Positions 35,777 through 45,440 of a stretch of 64,000 nt of DNA are shown here, piece by piece. The DNA is taken from positions 744,001 to 808,000 of the forward strand of contig JBGAVD010000001.1 in the NCBI GenBank assembly GCA_044228285.1, given 5' to 3'. The stretch is from JBBATK01 sp044228285. Lineage in GTDB: Bacteria; Bacteroidota; Ignavibacteria; Kapaibacteriales; NICIL-2. Positions within the stretch are counted from its first letter, which is position 1, and each line of letters opens with the position of its first letter. Under the pieces are notes generated by a model, which was not told where the DNA came from, made no database searches, and worked only from the letters and a program-made list of their open reading frames with translations. The position numbers were made by a program, and so were the translations under genes.

Positions 35777-37873
35777 ATGACTTTTCTGAACCCACTTGTC
35801 CTTTTAGGACTCATTGCTGCCGGCATTCCGCTGCTGCTGCACTTACTCAATCTGCGAAAGCTGAAGACTATTGACTTCAGTACCCTGCGCTTTGTGAAAG
35901 AACTGCAGAAGACGCAGATACGCCGACTCAAACTTCAGCAAATTCTGCTGCTTATACTGCGCACCCTCATCGTGGTCTTTGCCGTTTTGGCATTCTCACG
36001 TCCTGTAATGAAATCTGCTCTCCCAGTCTTCGGCTCCCATGTGAAAAGCTCTGTGGTAGTCGTGCTCGACAATTCACTAAGTATGGATTGTAGTGACGAA
36101 GCCGGCAACCGGATGAAACAGGCACGGACTGCAGTGCAGCAGATTTGTTCCGCACTGAAAGATGGCGACGAACTTGCTCTCATTACATCGTCCGATGTAG
36201 GAGCGGAGCAGAGAGTGTCCTTCACACGAAACACAGCATTGCTACAAGAGAAAGTGCAGAAACTCGCAAGTGCTCCGCGAAGCGCGGAGCTGTCGTCTAT
36301 GCTACGCATGGCGGCATCGCTGCTCTCAGATGCTCAGAATCTGAACAAGGAAGTGTATGTACTGAGCGACATGCAGCGCAATGTATTTGACGACCAACAA
36401 GACTCCTTGCAACTCTCCATGCACGGCGCAACGGTGTTCCTGGTTCCAGTTGGGGCAGGGAAGAAGATCTCCGGACAAAACCTGGCCATTGACTCTGTAG
36501 CTGTGCTCTCGGGTATCTTTCAACGGGAGAAAGCAGTAGACGTAGAAGCTTTCGTGCGTAACACTTCGGAAACCGATGCCCATGGTGTCGTGGTAGGAAT
36601 GAACTTCAACGGCAGTAGAGTAGCTCAACGCAGTATCGATGTGCCAGCTGGTCAGGTCAGGAGTATCATGCTTTCAGCTGCAGTTCAACAAAGTGGAGCT
36701 ATTCGCGCATATGTTGAATTGGAAGGCGACGCCTTGGAGAGCGACAACAAACGACACTTCTCCTTCAGCATACCGCAGCCTCCAAAGGTATTGCTCATTG
36801 GCGAGCCTGAGGCTCGCTCCTATCTGCAATCCGTGTTACAATTGGAAGCTGGGCGCGACCTTTTCAGTTTAGTGTCTGCACGTTCCGAAGAAAGTTCTGG
36901 TTTGAACTTTGAGAACAGTGATGTCCTTATCATCTGTTCTGCTCTTCCTAAAAACGATGTGCAGAGGGTAGCAGAGTATGTGCAGCGCGGCGGTTCAGTT
37001 TTGCTTTTCGCCTTCGACGATCGTAAAGCTCTGTCGGATCTCAGTCAGTCATTGGGCTTGGCTCAGCTTGGTGAAGTTCGCGTGAACAAAGGACAGCATT
37101 TAGAGTTCAGCGCCACCGACAAACAACATCCCATTTTCCAGGGAGTGTTTAAGAACGCAGAGAACCAGCGTGCCATGGTGGAGTCTCCACTCATCGATCA
37201 AGCCTATCCCGCAATGGCTGGACAAGAAATTATCTCTATGCAAGGTGGTGCTTTCCTTGCTGAGACCCGCGTTGGAGAAGGTCGTGTGCTGTATTGTGCC
37301 GTACCACCAACCACCGAATGGTCGAACTTTCCTTTGACAGGAATCTTCCCAACCTTAGTCTTCCGAAGCATACCCTACTTAAGCGCTCGTGAACAAGTGG
37401 GAGCCAGCACACTATGCGGAAAAGCGTTCTCCTTTCTTCTACCCAAACGGATCAATTCTGTGGGTCGCTTTATCGTATCGGATCCTTCTGGCGTTGAATC
37501 GACAAGAGAAGCAGTTCGATTGCCGAGCGGTGCAATGCTGCATTTGGGTGTGCAACAGCAAGTGGGGACGACGGTGCTTAAGAGTATGGACGGACAAGAT
37601 CTCAGCTGTTTTTCTACCAATGTCGCTGCATCCGAATCGCTGCTCCAGTTCTTTAGTGCTAGTGAGTCGCAAGCGGCATGCGCCATGCGATTGGAAAAGG
37701 GAACAGCGCTTGAAACCTTAGACATACACAAGAACATTGCCGATGGTGTGGCACGAGCGCGCATGGGAACGGAGCTGTGGAAACTGTTTGTCCTCCTGGC
37801 TATTCTGGCCGCTCTCGCAGAAATGGCAGTTGCTCGTCACAGTGCTATCCTCGCCAGCAGAGCAAGCGCATAG
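35777..37873 (+). CDS. BatA-like membrane protein with VWA domain
   Basis: A 698-residue membrane protein. Residues 1-30 (MTFLNPLVLLGLIAAGIPLL) are the hydrophobic BatA N-terminal segment (aerotolerance regulator N-terminal, TIGR02226 type), and a second membrane helix lies at about 55-75 (ILLLILRTLIVVFAVLAFSR). A von Willebrand A domain follows with a MIDAS-like VVVVLDNSLSMD (Asp about 98). The periplasmic part continues to about 650, and a last helix (LWKLFVLLAILAALAEMAVA) lies near the C-terminus. Relatives often work with MoxR ATPases in envelope maintenance; no MoxR gene is near. It starts 40 bases after sod and may be co-transcribed with it. Confidence 0.85.
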   Translation: MTFLNPLVLLGLIAAGIPLLLHLLNLRKLKTIDFSTLRFVKELQKTQIRRLKLQQILLLILRTLIVVFAVLAFSRPVMKSALPVFGSHVKSSVVVVLDNSLSMDCSDEAGNRMKQARTAVQQICSALKDGDELALITSSDVGAEQRVSFTRNTALLQEKVQKLASAPRSAELSSMLRMAASLLSDAQNLNKEVYVLSDMQRNVFDDQQDSLQLSMHGATVFLVPVGAGKKISGQNLAIDSVAVLSGIFQREKAVDVEAFVRNTSETDAHGVVVGMNFNGSRVAQRSIDVPAGQVRSIMLSAAVQQSGAIRAYVELEGDALESDNKRHFSFSIPQPPKVLLIGEPEARSYLQSVLQLEAGRDLFSLVSARSEESSGLNFENSDVLIICSALPKNDVQRVAEYVQRGGSVLLFAFDDRKALSDLSQSLGLAQLGEVRVNKGQHLEFSATDKQHPIFQGVFKNAENQRAMVESPLIDQAYPAMAGQEIISMQGGAFLAETRVGEGRVLYCAVPPTTEWSNFPLTGIFPTLVFRSIPYLSAREQVGASTLCGKAFSFLLPKRINSVGRFIVSDPSGVESTREAVRLPSGAMLHLGVQQQVGTTVLKSMDGQDLSCFSTNVAASESLLQFFSASESQAACAMRLEKGTALETLDIHKNIADGVARARMGTELWKLFVLLAILAALAEMAVARHSAILASRASA

Positions 37874-38191
37874 CCATTTTTCGAGGCAGTGACAGTGTTC
37901 GGCTGAGAACAATGGCTCGGATCAACATGCAAGGACTTCGTATGCATTGACCAGACATCCTGGGGCAGTGCTGCGCAAGAACTGAGTCGCACACTGAATG
38001 CTGCGATTTCAGTCCATTCATTCCTCTGGCTTCACAACCAATTCAGCCCTAAGCCCTTTGGTCTCAGACGATTGCTGTTTGACACAGTTTTTTCCCGCAG
38101 CAGAAACGCGTTCGTTGTCAGTTTCCATTGAATTTTTCCTATTTCTAGCCGATACATAGCACGGACTCTCATTTTTATCAGGGATCGACCT
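37874..38191. other. Intergenic region before the WD40 gene
   Basis: About 318 bases without a gene. A TTGACA box (38085, within gtttgacacagttttttccc) could belong to the promoter of the next gene, but no matching -10 element is clear. Confidence 0.3.
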
Positions 38192-40150
38192 ATGTTCGGC
38201 ACGAAAGCCGCGGTACGCTACATATTATGCCTTGTTCTTGCCTACCTCTTTGCTTTTGAGACAGTGCAAGCGCAGCTAAAATTCCGCTTTCCAATGCCGG
38301 GACAGACCTTCTATCCGGATCGCGTTTTGCGCCTGGAGTGGTCGACCGACGCCAGCCAAGCAGTGGACGTACTGTTCACACAAGACAGTGGAGTCTCCTG
38401 GCGACGCTTAGCCGCGGGCATCCAAGATTCAGCTTTCGACTGGCGCTTGCCCTTGCTCGATACAGCACCGGTGATCTTCAAAATCCAGCAATCAGAACTT
38501 CGACTTCCAGAGGAATTTCAACGCATTAGGCATGATCGCGGATGCGTGAGTGCTTGTTGGGACGCAACTGACCATTACATCATTTCTACTCTCGACAGTT
38601 CGGTGCTAGAGCTTCGCAGTCCTGATAATCTTTTGGCGATGGCAACCTTAGCACAAGGATCCCCAGCCCTAATACCAGCTCAAAGTTATGTTCAGCATCC
38701 TGACACGAGCATTAGTGCTCAAGGCAAAGAACTGATCCTCATCAACATCGCTAGCTTTGGAGAAGCTCAGCGTTTTGGTGGTGAAGTACACCGTTCAGAT
38801 ATACTCTGCTTAAGCACACATCCAACAAAGCCAGTGGTAGCGAGTGCTACAGCTGATGGACGCGTGTATCTGTGGTCCATTCCTGACCGCCGACTTATCC
38901 GTGTCTTCGGATCAGAAATGCACGCAGCGGTACGTACGGTTCGCTTTTCACAAGATGGTCGGCGCATACTCTATGCAGGCGATGAAGGTATTGTGTACGT
39001 GCGCGATTGTTTCGACACCAGTGCGCCTGTAATCCAATTGAGAGGTCACGGTGACGGAACACAGAGTATGGCAGTGTTGAGCGCAGATTTTTGTCCAGAC
39101 GGACGCTACCTCGTCAGCGCTGGCGTCGACTACACCATACGTCAGTGGGACTTACAATACGAATACTGCAAATACATCATGTATGGTCACAGCGGACCTG
39201 TGACATCTATCAAAGTCAGTTCCGATGGCACACGGATTCTTAGTGGTTCTTTGGATAGCACCGTCCGACAATGGAGTGTAGCAGCAGCCCGCGAGTTGCA
39301 TCCTGCGCTGAAGCTGGGTGATGCAGTGAGTGCAGTTGATTATACCATTGGGGCAGACACCCTTCTTGCCTGCGAACGAAACAGTGGGACCACGGTGCTC
39401 TGGAAGAACTTGCGAGAGAACGGTGTGAGCGACTCTGTGAATGGCTACATTAGTTATCCAATCAGCGTTCGGATTTGCAATACCAAGGCGCAAGTAGGTG
39501 AGCTTGGAACAATTCCTATAGTGTTTGATTCCCTCATTCATGTTCCGTTCTTTGAACGCTCCAGCTTCCGTGCTCGCATAGGGTTAACACTTCCGCGACG
39601 CATAGTTGCAATCGAAACCACGGATCCAGAATTCGAGATTCTGCACGGTGAAGAACGCGACACAGTCTATATGCCAATACTCTTCTCATCGAATGATACC
39701 ATAGGTCGTATTCCCGTGAGATTCCTTTTAAGTAACGATGCAAGTGATCAAGTTCAGATTCTCGGTGGATACAATGCTCTGCAATGGTCAAACAATGTGC
39801 GTGCCTTTGTGCTTGATCACACAACCAATGGCATCGTGAGCTCTGAGAAGGAGTGTCCACAAACCGCCCGAGGCGGACTCAGCATGCTTGCTCTCAGCGA
39901 TGCTCAGATCTACCCAAGCCCAGCCGATGAACATGCGAAATTGAACTTCTCAAGTTATGAAGAAGGGAGTTATCGCATTGACGTCCTTAATGAACTTGGA
40001 AGCAGTGTGTATCAGCTTCTGGATGCGAATCTGGGGCGCCTTGCTCAGACAATCGACGTTCCCACGTCGCACTTGTCGTCGGGCAACTATTACGTGCGCA
40101 TCCAAGCTCCATCGAGCACCACTATACGTCCGCTTTTGGTCATTCACTAA
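38192..40150 (+). CDS. Secreted WD40-repeat protein with T9SS sorting domain
   Basis: A 652-residue exported protein. The signal peptide ends near residue 29 (YLFAFETVQA). WD40-like blades run from about 110 to 420: ASATADGRVYLWSIPDRRLI (about 218-237), VSAGVDYTIRQWD (about 310), GHSGPVTSIKVSSDG and LSGSLDSTVRQWS (about 330-360). A beta-sandwich region follows (about 425-560). The last 80 residues (AQIYPSPADEHAKLNFSSYE, LNELGSSVYQLLD, HLSSGNYYVRIQA) form a type A T9SS sorting domain. Eukaryote-like WD40 propellers on the bacterial surface usually serve as binding scaffolds; the partner is unknown. Confidence 0.85.
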   Translation: MFGTKAAVRYILCLVLAYLFAFETVQAQLKFRFPMPGQTFYPDRVLRLEWSTDASQAVDVLFTQDSGVSWRRLAAGIQDSAFDWRLPLLDTAPVIFKIQQSELRLPEEFQRIRHDRGCVSACWDATDHYIISTLDSSVLELRSPDNLLAMATLAQGSPALIPAQSYVQHPDTSISAQGKELILINIASFGEAQRFGGEVHRSDILCLSTHPTKPVVASATADGRVYLWSIPDRRLIRVFGSEMHAAVRTVRFSQDGRRILYAGDEGIVYVRDCFDTSAPVIQLRGHGDGTQSMAVLSADFCPDGRYLVSAGVDYTIRQWDLQYEYCKYIMYGHSGPVTSIKVSSDGTRILSGSLDSTVRQWSVAAARELHPALKLGDAVSAVDYTIGADTLLACERNSGTTVLWKNLRENGVSDSVNGYISYPISVRICNTKAQVGELGTIPIVFDSLIHVPFFERSSFRARIGLTLPRRIVAIETTDPEFEILHGEERDTVYMPILFSSNDTIGRIPVRFLLSNDASDQVQILGGYNALQWSNNVRAFVLDHTTNGIVSSEKECPQTARGGLSMLALSDAQIYPSPADEHAKLNFSSYEEGSYRIDVLNELGSSVYQLLDANLGRLAQTIDVPTSHLSSGNYYVRIQAPSSTTIRPLLVIH

Positions 40151-40208
40151 CAGCCGGCCATTTCAGCCCAGGCCGCTGTGGTAGCCTTCAAATGCTTTCT
40201 GCAGGTGA

Positions 40209-41189
40209 GTGTTCGTGCTCACTGACGGCTCGTCCTCATTCACTAGATTTGTGCAGTACTATCTACGTGCACGAATGCTGGAACTCCATCCTGAAGAACA
40301 ACGATTACGGCAGCGTCAACAAGAGCTTCAAGAAGCACTTCACGTAGTGCTTCACGATCTTTTCGTCCTTCAACACGATAGCTTTCGAGAAATTACCGAG
40401 CTGTACGCACAGTACTTCGCCCCCTTGGAGCAGGAGATTCAACGTGCAACCTTAGCCAACGCCGAAGTGCAGCGTCGTGTAGAGTTATTTAGCGTCCGCA
40501 AAGCAAAAGGTCATCAACTTGACGAAGAGCTGATTCGTTTCGTGAATGATATGGTGCAGCGAGAGTTCTCTATCTACCACGAGAGTTTGCGAGAAAATTT
40601 TGAGCGCAGTAGTGATGAGCGCAATGCACGACGTGAGACTCCCGAGACAAGGCAAGCGCCAGAACGTCAGCAAGAGCTGCGTCGGCTCTACCGAGAGCTC
40701 GTTCGTAAACTCCACCCTGACGTCAATAAAAATCACGCGCACTTTGAACGCTTTTGGCTCCTGGTTCGCGATGCCTATGATCGCAACGATCAACAACGAC
40801 TACGATTGCTTCACAACCTCCTCTGCTCGAATAGTGTGCAGATGGATTTTGATAGTGTTGAGAGTGCTTTGGACTCCTTGAATGAGCAGAACCGTCGCCT
40901 TGAAATGCGCCTAGACTACGAACAGCGTAAGCTCGCGCGACTGCGCACAGAGGAACCCTATTCTCTGCAAACCATGCTCGCCAGTGAGAGTGCGCGAAGC
41001 GCGCACGAATTGAAACTTCGAAAGCAGATCGCCAAACTGCAGCGGAGTGTGGCTGCAGCTGAGACCGTCTTGCAAGAGATGCTGGGAGCGAATTGGGATG
41101 TGAAAAGTCCAGACCAACAAGCGGAAGAAAAGATTGGCGATTTCCAAGAGGAGTTCCGCGCTAATACCTATTTCTCCATGCGAGCCTAG
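40209..41189 (+). CDS. Coiled-coil protein with a central J-domain-like segment
   Basis: A 326-residue, highly charged helical protein. The first frame start is GTG 40209; ATG 40276 (MLELHPEEQRLRQRQQ) is an alternative that begins at the coiled coil. Residues about 25-145 are a long Gln/Glu/Arg coiled coil. Residues about 153-200 (QELRRLYRELVRKLHPDVNK) carry the HPD motif (H169-P-D171) of J-domains, which stimulate Hsp70 ATPase, but the helix after HPD is short and poorly matching. A second coiled coil covers about 215-295. No signal peptide or membrane segment is visible. A cytosolic co-chaperone role is inference; the partner Hsp70 is not in this window. Confidence 0.7.
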   Translation: MFVLTDGSSSFTRFVQYYLRARMLELHPEEQRLRQRQQELQEALHVVLHDLFVLQHDSFREITELYAQYFAPLEQEIQRATLANAEVQRRVELFSVRKAKGHQLDEELIRFVNDMVQREFSIYHESLRENFERSSDERNARRETPETRQAPERQQELRRLYRELVRKLHPDVNKNHAHFERFWLLVRDAYDRNDQQRLRLLHNLLCSNSVQMDFDSVESALDSLNEQNRRLEMRLDYEQRKLARLRTEEPYSLQTMLASESARSAHELKLRKQIAKLQRSVAAAETVLQEMLGANWDVKSPDQQAEEKIGDFQEEFRANTYFSMRA

Positions 41190-41459
41190 CATCAGCTGAG
41201 CCGTGGAAGGTACGTTGCTCGCAGAGTTGTGCTGGTAGCAACAACTAGGTATTTGCAGGATGTTGAGAAAATTTTGATCGGACTCTTTTCGAAAAGACGC
41301 AACTTTGTTCTTGGGGTGCCGTATCACTCGCAACACGCAAGAGAGTGCCTCCAAGAAGGATGATTCAATCAGCTCTCAGAATCGACGAAATGACTGAATA
41401 CGTTCTTTTTTGTTTGACACAACTCTTTAGCAACTACTCTCTAACCTAGGGATACATTC

Positions 41460-42389
41460 ATGAAGGTTCTTGATATCCAACACCTGAAGAAGCACTTTGG
41501 CAGCTATCAGGCTACGGATGATGTGTCGTTCTCTGTCGACAAAGGCACCATCTTTGGTCTACTCGGACCAAACGGTGCCGGCAAAACCACACTCATTCGA
41601 ATGATCACCAACATCTTGATACCAGACTCTGGTACCATTACCTTGCTTGGTGAGTCGGTCAGTTCTGCCCAGCAAAACCTTATAGGCTACTTGCCGGAAG
41701 AACGAGGCCTGTATAAGAAACTGAAGGTCATAGAACAACTACGATACTTTGGTGAGCTGAAAGGGTTGTCGGCTCGCGAAGCTATCTCACGCGGTCGCGC
41801 CTGGCTCGAGCGCATGGACGCCAGCACCTGGGAGAACAAGAAGATCCAGGAGTTGTCCAAAGGGATGAGTCAGAAAGTTCAATTCATAGCAACCGTCCTC
41901 CATCATCCACCGCTTCTCATATTGGATGAGCCTTTTAGCGGCTTGGATCCAGTAAATGCAGAGCTCATGATCAAGGTTATACAAGAGCTACGACAAAGCG
42001 GGACCACTGTGATCCTTTCTACTCACGTGATGGAGCAAGTAGAGAAACTTTGCGATGATATTGTTTTGATCAACAAGGGGAGTATTGTTCTTTCAGGCTC
42101 TGTACGAGACGTGAAGTCACGCTATGGTCGTGACACCCTCATCCTCGAGTTTGAAGGCTCTGATAGTTTCTTGAACGAGATACACGATGTACACTTTATC
42201 AACCGCTCGAATAATCGAGCTGAAATGCGCCTCAGTGGAGGACAACAACAAGCAAACTCTATTCTTCAATCGGCTTTGCAAAAGGTACAGCTTATCCGAT
42301 TTGAGGTAGTTGAACCAAGTTTACATGAGATCTTTATCAAAGAAATTGAAGGTGCACGTGAGAAAGGAGTGGTGAACCATGGCAGCTAA
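41460..42389 (+). CDS. ABC transporter ATP-binding protein (NatA-like)
   Basis: A 309-residue ATPase. The Walker A motif is GLLGPNGAGKTTLIRMI (residues about 33-49), the signature is QELSKGMSQKVQF (about 131-143), Walker B is LLILDEPFSGLDPVNAE (about 152-168), and the H-loop is ILSTHVMEQ. A C-terminal extension of about 85 residues after residue 220 is of the DUF4162 type seen in NatA-like export ATPases. It overlaps the permease gene by 11 bases, so the two form an operon and a transporter. It energises export of an unknown substrate; sodium extrusion is the activity known for NatAB, but drugs or peptides are equally possible. Confidence 0.9.
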   Translation: MKVLDIQHLKKHFGSYQATDDVSFSVDKGTIFGLLGPNGAGKTTLIRMITNILIPDSGTITLLGESVSSAQQNLIGYLPEERGLYKKLKVIEQLRYFGELKGLSAREAISRGRAWLERMDASTWENKKIQELSKGMSQKVQFIATVLHHPPLLILDEPFSGLDPVNAELMIKVIQELRQSGTTVILSTHVMEQVEKLCDDIVLINKGSIVLSGSVRDVKSRYGRDTLILEFEGSDSFLNEIHDVHFINRSNNRAEMRLSGGQQQANSILQSALQKVQLIRFEVVEPSLHEIFIKEIEGAREKGVVNHGS

Positions 42390-43692
42390 CAAAATCGCAG
42401 TCATTATACGTCACGAGTTCTTTACTCGCATTCGTTCAAAGGCATTCTTACTTGCCACCTTGCTTGCGCCACTTGGTATGCTCGTGATGATCCTGGTACC
42501 AGTGATCTCAACCATGCTCGCTGAAGATAGTGCGAAATCTGTCGCTGTACGCGATCCTTCGCACAACATAGCTCAAGCTCTGGTGCAAGAAGATAGCACC
42601 TTGTTTTTTGCGAGCGACTTGAGTGTCGACTCTTTGAACTCTTTGGTGAAGCTCAAACGCATCGCCGCCTATCTCGTTGTACCGGCCGACATCCAGCATG
42701 ATGACACAACACAACTGTTTTCTGGAGGCGGTGGTGGCTTGAAGTTCTACGGTCGTGTGGAAGATGCAGTGCGCACGGTTGTTCGCCGTGAGCGAATGGC
42801 TCAGCTACATGCAGACTCCGCTGTACTGGCCCTGCTGAATCGCAGTGTTCCTTATGATACAAAGAAGATTAGTGAGAAGGGTATTGAGAACGACCGAGGC
42901 GAAGCTCTCGCTCTGGTTGGATATGTGCTTGGATTCTTAATCTACATGATGATGTTCATCTACGGTGGTGTGGTTATGCGCGCTGTCTTGGAAGAAAAGA
43001 CGAATCGTATTGTAGAGGTCATCGCCTCCTCAGCCACTCCTTTCGAAATCATGCTCGGCAAGATTATCGGGGTTGGAGCTATGGGCTTGGTACAGATTGT
43101 CTTGTGGATTGTAATGAGCTATGCCATTGGTGCTATCGCTGCTCCTGTTGTTCAAAGCTTGATGGGTGCAGACGCGCCAACAGCAGCTCAGGCTATGTCG
43201 GCAAGTGCTGGAGTACCACCAGCAGTCGGCACACCAGCAGCAGCTACTCCTGGCTTCTCCATGCCATCCATTTCTCCATGGATTATCATTGCCTTTGTGT
43301 TCTACTTCATCAGCGGTTACTTCCTCTATGCCTCACTTTTTGCCGGAGTTGCGGCGGGGGCGGATCAGGAGCAAGACATGCAATCGCTGCAGCTACCCAT
43401 AACACTCCCGCTTATCATACCGATGTTGTTTATCGGGAATATCATCTCTAACCCAGATGGTACACTAGCAACGGTGCTTTCGATGATCCCTTTCTTTACA
43501 CCGGTGCTGATGATTGTTCGCATAGCAGCGACGGAAGTTCCTTTGTGGCAGATCATTGTCTCAACCGTCATGCTCATTGCCACCTTTATTGGCGCTGTTT
43601 GGGCTGCCGGACGTGTCTATCGCGTTGGCATCCTTAGCTACGGCAAGAAAGCGTCATTCCGCGATATGGCGAAGTGGCTGCTGAAAGCCTAG
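42379..43692 (+). CDS. ABC-2 family permease (NatB-like)
   Basis: A 437-residue membrane protein, partner of the preceding ATPase. One N-terminal helix (AFLLATLLAPLGMLVMILVP, about 23-42) is followed by a long extracytoplasmic domain (about 45-170). A cluster of five or six helices follows from about 178 to 425 (ALVGYVLGFLIYMMMFIYGG, IGVGAMGLVQIVLWIVMSYA and others), separated by an Ala/Pro-rich loop (about 265-295). This is the layout of NatB/YhaP-type ABC-2 exporters. A strong terminator follows at 43794-43828. Confidence 0.9.
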   Translation: MAANKIAVIIRHEFFTRIRSKAFLLATLLAPLGMLVMILVPVISTMLAEDSAKSVAVRDPSHNIAQALVQEDSTLFFASDLSVDSLNSLVKLKRIAAYLVVPADIQHDDTTQLFSGGGGGLKFYGRVEDAVRTVVRRERMAQLHADSAVLALLNRSVPYDTKKISEKGIENDRGEALALVGYVLGFLIYMMMFIYGGVVMRAVLEEKTNRIVEVIASSATPFEIMLGKIIGVGAMGLVQIVLWIVMSYAIGAIAAPVVQSLMGADAPTAAQAMSASAGVPPAVGTPAAATPGFSMPSISPWIIIAFVFYFISGYFLYASLFAGVAAGADQEQDMQSLQLPITLPLIIPMLFIGNIISNPDGTLATVLSMIPFFTPVLMIVRIAATEVPLWQIIVSTVMLIATFIGAVWAAGRVYRVGILSYGKKASFRDMAKWLLKA

Positions 43693-43793
43693 AGTGGTTT
43701 GAAGCTGAAGGTCAGGAGATTTTTTATCATCCGTGGCTGGCTTCGCCAGCCCCGTAGCGCTAGAGAGTGCATAGCCTGAGTCATTCTCCGTCA

Positions 43794-43828
43794 AACAGCG
43801 GGATTTTCGAATCTCGCTGTTTTTTTTT
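43794..43828 (+). terminator. Rho-independent terminator after the ABC exporter operon
   Basis: aacagcgggatt pairs with aatctcgctgtt (one G-T pair) around a ttcg tetraloop, followed by a run of T residues (43821-43828). A smaller hairpin, ggctggcttcgccagcc, lies about 45 bases upstream of it. Confidence 0.85.
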
Positions 43829-44000
43829 GGTGTGGTAATTCGGCGCAGACTTTGCAGGAGCTGAGGCAGAGTAAGACTTCGTTCGAGATTTTGATCGTTG
43901 CAGCATCATTTCAGCCGCGGACGACCCAGAATTCCGCGATTTCCTTCGTATTTTGATTGATAGCAGATACAACATTTCATTAGCAACCAATTGCGCGCGC

Positions 44001-44690
44001 ATGCATTTTGAACTAAACGACGTCTCCGTAGAATTTGACTCCATGGCAGCCCTGGATCATATTTCTTGTCGTATAGAAGATGGCGCAGCCGTGCTCCTCA
44101 CCGGAGCAACAGGTGCTGGAAAAACGACCTTCTTAAAACTTCTCTATGCCGACCAATTGCCAAACCGAGGTTCGGTTCTGATCAATAGTGTTAAGAGTTC
44201 GGTCATGAAGGGAAGAGCACTGCGCGACCTTCGACAAAAGATTGGCATCATCTTCCAAGATGCAAAGCTGATTTCAGCACACACTGCGTACGAGAATGCC
44301 ATAGCACCACTCATCATTGCTGGCTTTAGCAAACGTGCTTCAGACAAACGATGTTTGGAGATACTGTCTGATCTTGGCATCTCCTATCTGCGCGACAAGT
44401 ATCCGCCTCAACTCTCAGGCGGGGAGCGACAGTTAGTGGCGCTCGCCCGTGCCATGATGAACAGACCAGACTGCATCATTGCCGATGAACCTTCCGCACA
44501 GTTGGACGGAAGCGTGGTGGAGCTCATTTCCCAAACCTTACTCAAAGAACATGCGCGTGGAGCAACACTACTCGTTGCAACTCATGATCCGCTGCTCATG
44601 AAACAGTTTGCGGGCATGGAACGATTGAATCTTATGGATGGACGAATCTCAACAGTGCCCTCGATTCCCATGCAACGGAGTATTTCCTAA
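44001..44690 (+). CDS. FtsE-like ABC ATPase
   Basis: The frame opens at 43953, but I prefer ATG 44001 (MHFELNDVSVEFDSMAALDH), the normal start of FtsE/LolD-type ATPases, giving 229 residues. Motifs: Walker A LTGATGAGKTTFLKLLYADQ (about 34-53), Q-loop IGIIFQDAKL, signature QLSGGERQLVALARAMMNRP (about 136-155), Walker B CIIADEPSAQLD and H-loop LLVATHDPLL. FtsE works with FtsX in cell division; no FtsX is adjacent, so the assignment as FtsE rather than another ATPase of this clade is not certain. It lies seven bases upstream of dapB, so co-transcription is likely. Confidence 0.8.
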   Translation: MHFELNDVSVEFDSMAALDHISCRIEDGAAVLLTGATGAGKTTFLKLLYADQLPNRGSVLINSVKSSVMKGRALRDLRQKIGIIFQDAKLISAHTAYENAIAPLIIAGFSKRASDKRCLEILSDLGISYLRDKYPPQLSGGERQLVALARAMMNRPDCIIADEPSAQLDGSVVELISQTLLKEHARGATLLVATHDPLLMKQFAGMERLNLMDGRISTVPSIPMQRSIS

Positions 44691-44697
44691 GGAAGAG

Positions 44698-45438
44698 ATG
44701 ATGGATATCATTTTAATGGGTTATGGTCGGATGGGAATGGAGATAGAGCGTGTTGCAGTACAACGCGGACACTCCATCAGCGCTCGTTTTGATGTTGATC
44801 ATCCAGCAGAGGGTGCCGAGATGAAAGGTGATGTGGTCATCGACTTCAGTACGGCCGATGCACTCTTCTATAATCTGAGCCTGGCTTTTGATAACAAGCT
44901 GCCCATTGTTGTCGGCACAACCGGCTGGAACGATAAGCTGCCAGCTGTGCGCGCTCTCGTGGAACAGACACAGTCTTCCCTTATCTACTCATCGAACTTC
45001 TCGGTAGGAATGCAGATCTTCCAGCGTGTTGTGCAGCGTGCTGCAGAGCTCGTGAATAACAGTAGTGAGTATGACCTCATGCTGCATGAGATTCATCATA
45101 AGCGCAAAGTCGACTCACCAAGTGGAAGCGCTTTGAGTCTGGCGTCATTGATCCTTGAGGCAGTCGACAGGAAAAGCACCATTCAGACCGAAACTTCTCA
45201 TGGTCGAATAGATGAGTCCGCTCTGCATGTAAGTAGTACTCGCGTTGGCGAAGTAGCTGGTACGCATACGGTTCTACTTGATTCTGAAGCTGATAGTATT
45301 GAACTGACGCACCGCGCAAAAAACAGAACAGGCTTTGCGCTCGGATCTGTACTCGCTGCGGAATGGATTGTAAAGAACCCAGGATTTCATGAGTTCTCAA
45401 CTGTCTTCGATTCATTGCTGCATAGCCTGCAGGCTTAA
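44698..45438 (+). CDS. dapB: 4-hydroxy-tetrahydrodipicolinate reductase
   Basis: A 246-residue enzyme of the diaminopimelate/lysine pathway, reducing 4-hydroxy-tetrahydrodipicolinate with NAD(P)H. The start is one of two consecutive ATGs (44698 and 44701) right after the ribosome-binding site aaggaagag. The nucleotide-binding loop is ILMGYGRMGMEIERVAVQRG (about 4-23). VVIDFSTADALF and VVGTTGW are family motifs, and EIHHKRKVDSPSGSALSLAS (about 129-148) carries the catalytic His pair and Lys. It is shorter than E. coli DapB (273 residues) but typical of the compact forms in the FCB group. Two bases separate it from the glycosyltransferase gene. Confidence 0.9.
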   Translation: MMDIILMGYGRMGMEIERVAVQRGHSISARFDVDHPAEGAEMKGDVVIDFSTADALFYNLSLAFDNKLPIVVGTTGWNDKLPAVRALVEQTQSSLIYSSNFSVGMQIFQRVVQRAAELVNNSSEYDLMLHEIHHKRKVDSPSGSALSLASLILEAVDRKSTIQTETSHGRIDESALHVSSTRVGEVAGTHTVLLDSEADSIELTHRAKNRTGFALGSVLAAEWIVKNPGFHEFSTVFDSLLHSLQA

Positions 45439-45440
45439 GC

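Noticed and set aside
38085..38115. Promoter candidates around TTGACA boxes at 38085 and 41414
   Set aside because: No convincing -10 element at proper spacing, and FCB-group promoters use a different consensus (TAnnTTTG).
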